A DNA stretch of 13,698 bases from contig JAKLQB010000552.1 in the NCBI GenBank assembly GCA_022013615.1, positions 1 through 13,698 on the forward strand, read 5' to 3'. Shown here in pieces: positions 1 through 7,126 of this stretch. Source of the DNA: Desulfobacterales bacterium. Lineage in GTDB: Bacteria; Desulfobacterota; DSM-4660; Desulfatiglandales; Desulfatiglandaceae. The position numbers and the translations under genes are program-made. Below the pieces are notes generated by a model, which was given only the letters and a program-made list of their open reading frames with translations, searched no databases and was not told the origin of the DNA. Numbering within the stretch: position 1 is the stretch's first letter; the number at the start of each line of letters is the position of its first letter.

Positions 1-132
1 TACACCCAGTACTGTCATAATTTTAACAGCGGATTCGACCACAATCTGAGCCCCACCCACGACACCGATTATTCCCACTATGATCAGAATGATCTGCTTC
101 TGCCTGGATGCGACATATTCAATTTCTTCCAA
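1..132 (-). CDS. Sodium/calcium exchanger half, 5' portion cut by window edge
   Basis: This is the same coding sequence as the beginning of the exchanger gene at 13204-13689 and encodes its first 44 residues; the frame runs off the left edge of the window. It lies on the minus strand directly downstream of the response regulator (stop at 152-154). If the window closes into a circle the two pieces are one gene. The only usable start is TTG at 132. An AGGAG lies only 2 nt before it, which is too close to be convincing. The frame stays open further upstream into the regulator gene, so this looks like a truncated gene end rather than a designed start. Confidence 0.7.
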   Translation of the reverse strand, partial: MEEIEYVASRQKQIILIIVGIIGVVGGAQIVVESAVKIMTVLGV

Positions 133-141
133 TTCTCCTGA
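1..141. repeat. Left copy of exact 141-bp terminal direct repeat
   Basis: The first 141 bases are identical, base for base, to positions 13558-13698. An exact overlap of this odd length at contig ends is what a de Bruijn assembler run with k = 141 gives when a path closes on itself. A circular molecule, a tandem array or a graph loop would all look like this. The repeat lies within the exchanger gene and ends 10 bp before the stop codon of the response regulator. Confidence 0.95.
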
Positions 142-151
142 TATAAAAAAG

Positions 152-1573
152 CTACTCTTCTCCCTTATACTTATCGCTTTTGATGCCTAACCTGCGCATG
201 ATTTTCTGAAGAGACGCCCTTCCTAAACCACTAAGTTCTGCTGAATGGGTAACATTACCTCCTGTTTTTTTCAAAAGGTCTGACACGTAGGCAGCAGTGA
301 ACTGGTTGACAATGTGTTCTTTTGCCTGGATATAAGGTTCAATTTCATATGTTAGACGCTCTTTTGCTTCTTCGCTGAAGGCAGTTATAGGTTTCAACCC
401 CTCCTGTGCCCGGAGTTCCGCAGGACGGATAACACTGTCGGGTGAGAAAACCACAAACCGTCGCACCAGATTTTGCAATTCCCGGACATTTCCGGGCCAG
501 GAACGGTTCATAAGATCTTCAAGCACTTCCGCAGAGACACGTTTAGGAGGAATCCCCAACTCGGTACATGCCATTTTGGCAAAGCGATTCACAAGCAAAG
601 GAATATCATTTCTGATTTCCCTCAGTGAAGGTGTCTCAAGTGTCACCACATTCAGACGGTAATAGAGTTCTTCCCGAAAACTTCCATCACGGATCTTTTT
701 TTCAATATTTCGATTAGTTGACGCGATGATCCGTACATTAACCTTTTGTGTATTACTCGCTCCTAAGGGTTTAATTTCGTGCTCCTCGAGCGCCCGCAAC
801 AATTTGGTCTGGATCGCCACCGGGATATCACCGATTTCATCCAGGAAAAGGCTGCTGCCGCTTGCTTCTTCAAAGAGCCCGATGTGATCTCTATCGGCCC
901 CGGTGAAGGCCCCACGTTTATACCCAAAGAGCTCACTTTCCAGTAGTTGCTCGGGAATGGCAGGGCAATTGACCGCCACCATGGGTCGGTTCCGCCGCTT
1001 GCTCAGGGCATGAAGAGCACGAGCAACAAGTTCCTTGCCCGTCCCGCTTTCACCTCTTATGAATACAGTGTAATCGGTGTGGGCCACGGTCTGGATTCTC
1101 TCGTAGAGCCTGCGCATGGGGAGAGCTTGACCCACGAAACCCTCAAATCCTGCGGGGTCGCCCACCCGCTGACGCAGGTGCAGATTTTCACGGATGAGGC
1201 GGTTTCGCTCCAGGCCCTTGCCCAGCACCCTTATAAGTGTATCCTTGTCAAATGGCTTTGTGACAAAATCATAGGCACCCCGTTTCATGGCTTCCACCGC
1301 CACTTCAATACTAATGTAAGCGGTCATCATGATGATGGTGAGCCATGGGTCTTCCTTTTTCAAGACCTCCAGGAGTTCCAGGCCGTCAATTTCAGGCATG
1401 CGAACATCCAACAGCGCCAGGTCAATGGGTTGCTGTCGTACCCAGCTCAGGGCCTGACGGGCTTCTGAAGCTGTTGTAATTTCAACATCCTCCAGTTCAT
1501 AGGAGAGCATACGTCTCAATCCCTCCAGCATATCCACTTCATCATCAACAATGAGAAGCCTTTCCTTTGTCAT
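152..1573 (-). CDS. NtrC-family sigma-54-dependent response regulator
   Basis: This 473-residue protein has the full NtrC layout. Residues 1-120 are a receiver domain with acidic pair D10/D11, phosphoacceptor D56 (in LLDVRMP), T84 and K106. Residues about 145-380 are an AAA+ domain with Walker A GESGTGKE at 174-181, the sigma-54-contacting GAFTGA loop at 221-226 and Walker B LFLDEIGD at 242-249. A Fis-type helix-turn-helix lies at about 437-463. All catalytic residues are present, so it should hydrolyse ATP and open sigma-54 promoters when phosphorylated. It starts with ATG at 1573, 6 bp after the kinase stop, so the two form an operon and surely a cognate pair. Its likely target is the -24/-12 promoter at 4462-4477 in front of the divergent transporter. 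The specific gene name is not recognisable. Confidence 0.96.
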   Translation of the reverse strand: MTKERLLIVDDEVDMLEGLRRMLSYELEDVEITTASEARQALSWVRQQPIDLALLDVRMPEIDGLELLEVLKKEDPWLTIIMMTAYISIEVAVEAMKRGAYDFVTKPFDKDTLIRVLGKGLERNRLIRENLHLRQRVGDPAGFEGFVGQALPMRRLYERIQTVAHTDYTVFIRGESGTGKELVARALHALSKRRNRPMVAVNCPAIPEQLLESELFGYKRGAFTGADRDHIGLFEEASGSSLFLDEIGDIPVAIQTKLLRALEEHEIKPLGASNTQKVNVRIIASTNRNIEKKIRDGSFREELYYRLNVVTLETPSLREIRNDIPLLVNRFAKMACTELGIPPKRVSAEVLEDLMNRSWPGNVRELQNLVRRFVVFSPDSVIRPAELRAQEGLKPITAFSEEAKERLTYEIEPYIQAKEHIVNQFTAAYVSDLLKKTGGNVTHSAELSGLGRASLQKIMRRLGIKSDKYKGEE

Positions 1574-1579
1574 CTTTCC

Positions 1580-4144
1580 TTACTCCTGCTCATCACCATG
1601 TACCGGCAAAAGGATTATAAATCGAGTCCAGTGGCCCGGAGTACTTTCTACTTGGATGTCCCCCCCGTGGTCCTTGATAATCCCGAAGCTGACCGAAAGT
1701 CCCAGCCCGGTCCCTTTCCCCATCTCCTTGGTACTAAAGAAAGGATCAAATATTCTGTCAATGATCTCAGGGGAAATACCAATGCCACTGTCCCAAAAGG
1801 CGATTTTCACCAGGCGGTCGCTTTCCATATACCGTGTGCTGATGCGAATTTTTCCACTGTCCTTTATGGCCTGTCTGGCATTCATCAATAGGTTCATGTA
1901 GACCTGCTTCATTTTATCCACATCGATGTTTACCATAGGCAAATGGGGGTCAAGATCCAGTTGGATTTCGCATCGCTGTTTCTCAAACTGGCTGGCCACC
2001 ATCTGCACAACCTCCTCAACGGTGGGATTCAGCGGCGCCAATTGCTTTTCAGTCTCCTGACCCCGGGCGAATTTGAGAAGATCTGAAACAATGCGCTGGC
2101 AATTAAGGGCATGTTTTTCAATGATAGCCACATCCTTGAGACCCTGTGGAGAATCCGGCAATTGGTGTTTGAGTAAATCTGCATAGCAGCGTATCACTCC
2201 CATAGGGTTATTGATCTCGTGGGCAATTCCCGCTGAAAGTTGTCCGAGAGATACAAGTTTTTCTGTTTGCTGTATTTTGTGTTCTACCCGCTTCTCCTCG
2301 GTGATGTCCTTGGCGTTCCTGACGATGCTCTCCACTTCTCCTTTTTCGTTTACAATTGGATAATAATGAACCAGGAATATTCTACCATCACTACTTCGTA
2401 CCTCTTCTGTGAAGGGGGTCTTTGACTTGAAGGCAATTTCAATGTTGCACTGAATGAACGGACATGAGCGACAGGCTTGAGGATCGCGGCACCGTTTGTT
2501 CAGAATCTCGTCCAGTGTTACCCCGAACTGTTTCAGGTGGGCCTTGTTCACCATCCTGATACGAAGATCTCGATCCAACAGGACCAGCATGTCCGTGATC
2601 CCGTCGAAAACCGACTGAAGGAGCTCCTTGCTTTGTAAAAGCTTTTCCATGTTTCGCAGGCTTTCAATGGTGATGCCGATTTGATTCCCGATACAAAAAA
2701 GGAGTTGATGCATCTCTGGGGGAATTTCGTCAAAAGCAAAGCCGACAAAGGCCATAACCCCTGACACATTGTCCCTGCAGCAAAGGGGCACATTAAGGCA
2801 TTGTTGCCCCTGTTGGAATGCGAAAAAGCTCGTTTCGCCGCAGGCCGCTTCACAAATAGACATGGCCAGGTCAGTAGGTTCGTCTTCGAGAATGAGTTTG
2901 CAACTGTCGACATCAAAAGGGAGTTGTTCGGGGAGGTGCTCCGCGTTTTCCCGGCACTGTATTTCTAAGCGAGATGGATTGTCGCACAATAAATACAGGG
3001 CGGCACCCCGTGCCGGAATCAGACCTAAGGTCTGTTGAAGGACTTGGGGAAGTATGTCAGCCAGATTCTCCGGCCGTGTGATCATCTCGGCAATAGTGTT
3101 CAACCCCTTAAGTTCCCGATTCCGCGCCGTCACTTTTTCCTGCAATCGTTGTTCCGACTTTGTTAGGGCCTTAGTTCTTTCCCTCACCATCACTTCGAGA
3201 TTCTGGGCGTATTCTTCCAAGTGTTGCCGTGCGTTGCTCAGGTGACCGGCCATAACCTGAGCTGCCGATCTCAATTCACCGATTTCATCTTTTGCCTTGG
3301 CTTCCCTCAACAGTTGCAGCTCTGTGTCATCACGCAAGCCGTGGCGGAAGATTTCGAGAAGGTCTCTCAGGTTCTGCACCACTACCCAGTTGAAGAGGAG
3401 GGCGATCAATGCATAAAGAAGAGTGAGACAAAATAAGCTGACAGCAAAGACGGACAACGCCCTTTCTTTGATCTTGGCCATGGCGATATCCACAGGAATA
3501 CTTACGGTATTTACACCGGCGATCTCCCCTGGCTTGTGACCAAAACCACGCTCCCGGCCATAGAGATCCAGAAGGGCCTGGGGCGCGTCGTCTGGATCGC
3601 CGTGGCAATGCATGCAAGACTCGGTAAAAAATACCGGACGAGAGTGGAGAAAGTGAGACCGGTCAGCGATTTTGACGAGACCCTCCCAGCTCTCATGCTG
3701 CGGGCGTTGGACGAAGAAGTCGATCATCCGGGTTTCGGTCGCATTGGGTGTTGAGGCAGGGTTGCGGGCATGAAGTGACACGCGACGGTATTGGTATTCA
3801 GGTAAAGTTTCCTTGAAACGATCCATCACCACTCGACCAACGTAAGAAGTGGACATGGCCTCCAGAACAAAGGCATGCCTGCCAAGGACATGATACATTT
3901 TGGGTCTGAGCACCTCCCGGACATAGCTGCGACTGGCCTCCACGGCAGCCATGACCATCCGCGATTTTTCATGGGCCGCCTCTTTCAGGACACTTTTCTC
4001 GTGGGCGTAAATAAGAAATGCCGACGCTATGCAAAAGCATAAAAAAATAATACCGAGTCCCAGGAAGAATTTTTTCTGCAGGCCGGAAGGCCTCTTTCTT
4101 CCCTGTTCGTTCTTGGGTTGGGCTTGCAGGATCTCCTCGGACAT
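1580..4144 (-). CDS. Heme-c sensor (Tll0287-like/DUF3365) histidine kinase
   Basis: This 854-residue membrane kinase has a transmembrane helix at about 26-46, then a periplasmic region of the Tll0287-like (DUF3365) type carrying a CxxCH heme-c motif (CMHCH, 177-181). A second transmembrane helix lies at about 231-253, followed by a HAMP-like/coiled-coil stretch (255-345), a GAF-like domain (about 350-500) and a PAS domain (about 510-615). The HisKA domain has phosphoacceptor H642 in the GIAHEINNP motif. The HATPase has an N-box near 750-760, G1 DSGIGI at 785-790 and G2 GKGTGLGL at 809-816. The PAS domain has a cysteine cluster C552-x5-C558-x2-C561-x4-C566. A GGAGGAGG ribosome site lies 8 nt before the ATG. 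The sensor is inferred to read redox state or a small ligand through heme. Its partner is the sigma-54 regulator 6 bp downstream. Confidence 0.95.
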   Translation of the reverse strand: MSEEILQAQPKNEQGRKRPSGLQKKFFLGLGIIFLCFCIASAFLIYAHEKSVLKEAAHEKSRMVMAAVEASRSYVREVLRPKMYHVLGRHAFVLEAMSTSYVGRVVMDRFKETLPEYQYRRVSLHARNPASTPNATETRMIDFFVQRPQHESWEGLVKIADRSHFLHSRPVFFTESCMHCHGDPDDAPQALLDLYGRERGFGHKPGEIAGVNTVSIPVDIAMAKIKERALSVFAVSLFCLTLLYALIALLFNWVVVQNLRDLLEIFRHGLRDDTELQLLREAKAKDEIGELRSAAQVMAGHLSNARQHLEEYAQNLEVMVRERTKALTKSEQRLQEKVTARNRELKGLNTIAEMITRPENLADILPQVLQQTLGLIPARGAALYLLCDNPSRLEIQCRENAEHLPEQLPFDVDSCKLILEDEPTDLAMSICEAACGETSFFAFQQGQQCLNVPLCCRDNVSGVMAFVGFAFDEIPPEMHQLLFCIGNQIGITIESLRNMEKLLQSKELLQSVFDGITDMLVLLDRDLRIRMVNKAHLKQFGVTLDEILNKRCRDPQACRSCPFIQCNIEIAFKSKTPFTEEVRSSDGRIFLVHYYPIVNEKGEVESIVRNAKDITEEKRVEHKIQQTEKLVSLGQLSAGIAHEINNPMGVIRCYADLLKHQLPDSPQGLKDVAIIEKHALNCQRIVSDLLKFARGQETEKQLAPLNPTVEEVVQMVASQFEKQRCEIQLDLDPHLPMVNIDVDKMKQVYMNLLMNARQAIKDSGKIRISTRYMESDRLVKIAFWDSGIGISPEIIDRIFDPFFSTKEMGKGTGLGLSVSFGIIKDHGGDIQVESTPGHWTRFIILLPVHGDEQE

Positions 4145-4284
4145 GGCATGTGCCTCCTCCGTTAGTTTTCTCCATTTACAAATATGTTACGTTATCACAT
4201 CAGAATAACAGGTAAAAGAAAAACAAAATCAATACGGCACAATTTTGGCTTTAAAACAGGGAATGAGATTGATGCTTATAACCC

Positions 4285-4322
4285 CCAACCGGGATTAACC
4301 CTAAGGTTGGTTAATGCCAACC
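4285..4322. promoter_or_regulatory. Candidate upstream activator sites (GGTTGG/CCAACC dyads)
   Basis: Three hexamers alternate in orientation: CCAACC at 4285-4290, GGTTGG at 4305-4310 and CCAACC at 4317-4322. A second dyad, ATTAACC-N8-GGTTAAT (4294-4315), overlaps them. GGTTGG-N6-CCAACC is an 18-bp site of the size bound by Fis-type dimers. The cluster is about 140-180 bp upstream of the -24 element, which is usual for enhancer sites of NtrC-type activators. That the neighbouring regulator binds here is inference. Confidence 0.5.
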
Positions 4323-4398
4323 CAAAGAGGCACTGCTTCCTTATGGAAGCACCATGTGCTCTGTTTTTCAATGATCCACCAGAAGAGTATAATAGCGT

Positions 4399-4411
4399 CA
4401 ACTGATTGATA
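4399..4411 (-). promoter_or_regulatory. IHF-like binding site
   Basis: The sequence CAACTGATTGATA fits the reverse complement of the IHF consensus (WATCAANNNNTTR) at every defined position. It sits between the dyads and the sigma-54 promoter, where IHF usually bends DNA so the activator reaches the polymerase. The motif is short and AT-rich, so a chance match is possible, but the position is right. Confidence 0.45.
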
Positions 4412-4461
4412 ATTAAGTATAAATTTGATTATATTCTTCCGTGACAGTATGATTCTTATGC

Positions 4462-4477
4462 TGGCACTCTCCTTGCA
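4462..4477 (+). promoter_or_regulatory. Sigma-54 (-24/-12) promoter of the transporter
   Basis: TGGCAC-N5-TTGCA matches the sigma-54 consensus with the correct spacing: GG of the -24 element at 4463-4464 and GC of the -12 element at 4475-4476. Transcription should start near 4487-4489, giving a leader of about 190 nt before the transporter ATG at 4680. The divergent regulator carries the GAFTGA sigma-54 contact loop, so this is its obvious target. Confidence 0.85.
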
Positions 4478-4588
4478 GTGAATGCATTGGTTAAGTGATC
4501 AACTGAGGCACTCACGCATGTACAAGGCGTAGAAAGGAGGTGAGTCCCTGGGCATTTGTAAAGAGAAGAAAATTAGGAAAGGTTACTC

Positions 4589-4696
4589 ATGAAAGAACAT
4601 ATGACCCTTTGTACAATAGTGAATGCTTCAAACCCAGGAATCGACTTTATTGAACCCAATTTGAAAGGAGAGATGTCTTATGAACACCAGAAATGA
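4589..4696 (+). CDS. Possible 35-residue leader ORF overlapping transporter start
   Basis: An ATG at 4589 is preceded by AGGAAAGG (4575-4582) at good spacing and opens a 35-codon frame that ends 17 nt inside the transporter gene. It begins MKEHMTLC and ends MSYEHQK and resembles no family I know. It could couple translation to the transporter or be a chance frame in the leader. The transporter has its own AAGGAG at 4665-4670, which lies within this frame. Confidence 0.25.
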   Translation: MKEHMTLCTIVNASNPGIDFIEPNLKGEMSYEHQK

Positions 4697-5999
4697 CAAG
4701 ATTGACTGGTCGTCCCTTTGGCGATCCGAGGATTGGTGGGCATGCTGGATCGGCTGGTTTATCCTCGTCCTGGCCATTGCCGGGATGCTTCCCGATCCCC
4801 CTAAGATTGCCAAATGGGCGAGCCTGGCGGTGGCCTTTCCCAAGGGGTGGAGCACCCTCGGCACGAGCATTGTCTTTTTCATCACTACATGCGTGCTCAC
4901 CCTGATCGGGGCCGCTTTTATGAAGCGGGACATCAAGCTTTACATCCCGGGCTTCTTGATCATCTTTATCCTGGCTTTCCTTGCCATGTTCATAGGCAGC
5001 CAGAAGTTTATCAAGGCCTGGGGGATAGAATATGTCATCTGGGCGCTGGCCTTTGGCCTGATTATCAGCAACATTTTTAGCGTCCCTAAGGTTCTCAAGG
5101 CAGCGGGTCTAACGGAATTTTTCGTAAAGATCGGCCTCGTCTGCATGGGGGCGACGATTATGTTTTCCGTAGTCCTCAAAGCAGGGGCGATGGGTGTTGC
5201 CCAGGCCCTTCTTGTGGCAACCGTGGTATGGTTCATGACTTACTGGATTTGCAGGAAGTTCAAGGTGTCAGAACGCTTCAGTGCCATCATTGCATCGGCC
5301 AACTCCATCTGCGGCGTATCGGCCACCATTGCAGCAGGTGGCGCACTCCACGGAGACCCCAAGGAAATAAGTTATATGATTGCCTGGGTCATGGTCTGCG
5401 CAGTCGTATTGATACTTGTGATGCCCCCCCTTGCTATATGGATGAACCTGCCCAACAATATGGCAGGCGCGTGGATTGGAGGGGTGATCGATAATACGGG
5501 GGCGGTCGTTGCCGCCGGAGAGGTGATTAAAGGCAAGGCCGCGGTTCAGGCCGCTGCCATGGTCAAGATGGCCCAGAACGTGCTCATCGGTATTGCGGCC
5601 TTCTTGATGGCCCTCTGGGCGACCATGAGCCTGGAACGAAAAGAACATCCGGATGCTGAAAGGCCTTCTTACATGGAAATCTGGTACCGTTTCCCCAAGT
5701 TCGTGATCGGATTTATGGTGGCCTCTCTGGTGGTTTCTTTCATAGTTGAACCGGCCATGGGTGAAAAGGCGGCCAAGGCAGCCGCCAAGGCTTGCAAAAA
5801 TTATCGGAGCTGGTTCTTTGCACTCTGCTTCGTCTCCATTGGCCTGGAGACCAATTTTAAGGAATTGGTCACGGTTGGGGGCGGGAGACCTGCTATAGCC
5901 TACTGGCTTTCCCAGACAGCCAATGCCATCTGGACCCTGTTTATCGCCTGGATACTCTGGTCTGGTACGTTCTTCACACCGGCCATTCTGCCTGACTAA
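4680..5999 (+). CDS. YeiH/UPF0324-family membrane transporter (putative sulfate exporter family)
   Basis: This is a polytopic membrane protein of 439 residues with about 10-11 hydrophobic helices (for example about 22-37, 62-80, 89-106, 117-132, 147-165, 173-191, 233-255, 297-316, 340-357, 404-429). The family signature is clear: ICGVSATIAAGGALHGDP (210-227) followed by VIDNTGAVVAAGEV (269-282). The family (Pfam Cons_hypoth698) is annotated as putative sulfate exporters, but the substrate is not well established and cannot be read from sequence. The ATG at 4680 has AAGGAG 9 nt upstream. It is transcribed from the sigma-54 promoter at 4462-4477, divergently from the heme-sensor kinase and regulator, and is followed by a strong hairpin. 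The N-terminus is longer than in the E. coli homologue, with a Trp-rich first helix (WWACWIGW). Confidence 0.9.
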   Translation: MNTRNDKIDWSSLWRSEDWWACWIGWFILVLAIAGMLPDPPKIAKWASLAVAFPKGWSTLGTSIVFFITTCVLTLIGAAFMKRDIKLYIPGFLIIFILAFLAMFIGSQKFIKAWGIEYVIWALAFGLIISNIFSVPKVLKAAGLTEFFVKIGLVCMGATIMFSVVLKAGAMGVAQALLVATVVWFMTYWICRKFKVSERFSAIIASANSICGVSATIAAGGALHGDPKEISYMIAWVMVCAVVLILVMPPLAIWMNLPNNMAGAWIGGVIDNTGAVVAAGEVIKGKAAVQAAAMVKMAQNVLIGIAAFLMALWATMSLERKEHPDAERPSYMEIWYRFPKFVIGFMVASLVVSFIVEPAMGEKAAKAAAKACKNYRSWFFALCFVSIGLETNFKELVTVGGGRPAIAYWLSQTANAIWTLFIAWILWSGTFFTPAILPD

Positions 6000-6012
6000 T
6001 GGTCACAAATAA

Positions 6013-6049
6013 AAGGGAGGGGGGTTCTCCGAGGAGACTCCTCCCCCTT
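6013..6049 (+). terminator. Hairpin terminator after the YeiH transporter
   Basis: A near-continuous GC-rich stem runs from AAGGGAGGGGGG on the 5' side to CTCCTCCCCCTT on the 3' side, with a CGAG loop at 6030-6033. It begins 14 bp after the stop codon. The downstream tract (ACCTTTCATTT) is only moderately T-rich, so termination may be incomplete. Confidence 0.7.
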
Positions 6050-6181
6050 ACCTTTCATTTCTGATACCTATTCAGATAATAGAACGAAAGTATATTCTCC
6101 CCCATAGTGTTGCTCCAACGAGTAATCGTCAATTGGTTTTTTACGTGTCAATGATGATGCATTCGTAAAAAGTCCCTCCTG

Positions 6182-6333
6182 CTGTCATTGCGAGCGTAGC
6201 GAAGCAATCTCATTGACTGTAAAAGCTTCAAATCACTAGATTGCGGAGCCTGTTCCTATCAAGTGTTATAAAAAGCGATCCACTTTATGCAAAAAGATTG
6301 TTTCGGCTCCCTTTGTCAGACTTGCAATGACAG
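6182..6333. repeat. Palindromic intergenic repeat (CTGTCATTGCGAG type), MITE-like
   Basis: The left end CTGTCATTGCGAG...GAAGCAATCT (6182-6210) is the inverted complement of the right end AGATTG...CTTGCAATGACAG (6295-6333), with about 85 bp of AT-rich interior containing another AGATTGCGGAGCCTG stretch (6238-6252). The ends match a repeat I have often seen between genes in Desulfobacterota and other metagenomic genomes. It encodes no protein. A solo left arm occurs at 11801-11828. Confidence 0.75.
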
Positions 6334-6511
6334 GTAGATTGACTTCCAAGCAAGTCATTTTGTGAAAATGGCTATAGTATATTAATTTTATATGATATTA
6401 ATTGGAGTGTATTCAATCATGTAGAAGATTAGACTTCCTTTCTGCTACGATGCCGCCAAGCGGCATAACAGAGCTTTTCACGAGTACATCAAAATCTATT
6501 AAGGGTCTTTA
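6334..6511 (+). promoter_or_regulatory. Upstream region of paralogue A with perfect stem-loop
   Basis: This is an AT-rich stretch (TATATTAATTTTATATGATA near 6378-6397) that could hold a sigma-70 -10 region, although no clear -35 is visible. A perfect 7-bp stem, ATGCCGC-CAA-GCGGCAT at 6450-6466, lies 46 bp before the start of paralogue A. It could be an operator or an RNA hairpin in the leader. It has no T-tract directly after it, so it is unlikely to be a simple terminator. Confidence 0.35.
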
Positions 6512-7126
6512 TTGCGCATTATGAGAAACTCGCGGATTATTTTGAAGCATGAGACGAAACAGGCTGGCAGAATCGCCCGGAATCTACTTGAAACAAAAAG
6601 AACTAAATTCGGCTGGAGGGCGCTTCTTCTTCCGTCTCTACTGGCTGACTATATTCGTTTTAGAAAAAGACTCATTCTCATACGGAAAAACCTTCTTTTT
6701 ACAAAGCGATTGGCCTCCAGCGCTGCAAGGGAAATATTTCGTGGAAAAAACCGTGTTGTTGAGGAACGATTGATAGAAATTAAGACCAAGGAACTCTTGG
6801 ATAAGGAGAGAAAAGGGCTTTACGCGGAGAAGGTCCGCCGCAAACAACTCCGTGAGATCGAGTTGCTCGTAGATCATTACCTCCGGCTATTAAATTCGAA
6901 TGAAACTAACCACGCAAACATGATAAGAGAAAGCTACCAGTCGAAAAAAAAGTATCTGTCCTTCCTCAATGAACTTCAACAAATAGAGCAAGAGGTGATC
7001 CGGGCATCTATTATGTCCGTGCGAAAGGGAAGCAAGAAGGAGCGCCTTAGCTGGTTCAAAAAAGTTCAGGAGACCTCCAGTAAAATCAGGGTGGAGGAAG
7101 TGGAAAGGATATTCCCTGAGGAATGA
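6512..7126 (+). CDS. Coiled-coil protein, paralogue A of a three-member family
   Basis: This 204-residue, very basic helical protein is of a family I do not recognise. It is homologous to the proteins at 10284-10916 and 10918-11514. Shared features are a short hydrophobic segment led by Trp (GWRALLLPSLLADYI, 34-48), LFTKRLAxxAA (62-72), YAEKVRRKQ (104-112) and LLVDHYLRLL (118-127) within long charged helices. The hydrophobic segment is marginal as a membrane helix and could be a peripheral anchor. I prefer the TTG start at 6512 because AAGGG lies 7 nt upstream; ATG at 6521 is the alternative. Its stop overlaps the radical SAM start (ATGA), so the two proteins should be made together. A structural or substrate role for the enzyme is inference. 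Confidence 0.8.
   Translation: MRIMRNSRIILKHETKQAGRIARNLLETKRTKFGWRALLLPSLLADYIRFRKRLILIRKNLLFTKRLASSAAREIFRGKNRVVEERLIEIKTKELLDKERKGLYAEKVRRKQLREIELLVDHYLRLLNSNETNHANMIRESYQSKKKYLSFLNELQQIEQEVIRASIMSVRKGSKKERLSWFKKVQETSSKIRVEEVERIFPEE

Larger units (their letters stand above)
4145..4679. promoter_or_regulatory. Divergent control region, kinase operon / YeiH transporter
   Basis: This 535-bp non-coding stretch separates the minus-strand kinase-regulator operon from the plus-strand transporter. Reading towards the transporter it contains overlapping dyads at 4285-4322, an IHF-like site at 4399-4411, a -24/-12 promoter at 4462-4477, and a leader of about 190 nt with a possible 35-codon ORF. I saw no convincing sigma-70 promoter for the kinase operon, only an AT-rich stretch at 4180-4240. 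Confidence 0.75.

Noticed and set aside
947..1468. 173-codon open frame on the plus strand
   Set aside because: It is antisense to the regulator gene across the AAA+ and receiver domains, which are unmistakable on the other strand, and its own translation has no domain-like features.
4184..4405. 73-codon open frame in the divergent control region
   Set aside because: It resembles no family and lies across the enhancer-like dyads and the IHF-like site; there is no good ribosome site.
4540..4653. 37-codon frame starting GTG after AAAGGAG
   Set aside because: The Shine-Dalgarno sequence directly abuts the GTG with no spacer, and the frame ends before the transporter without a sensible link.
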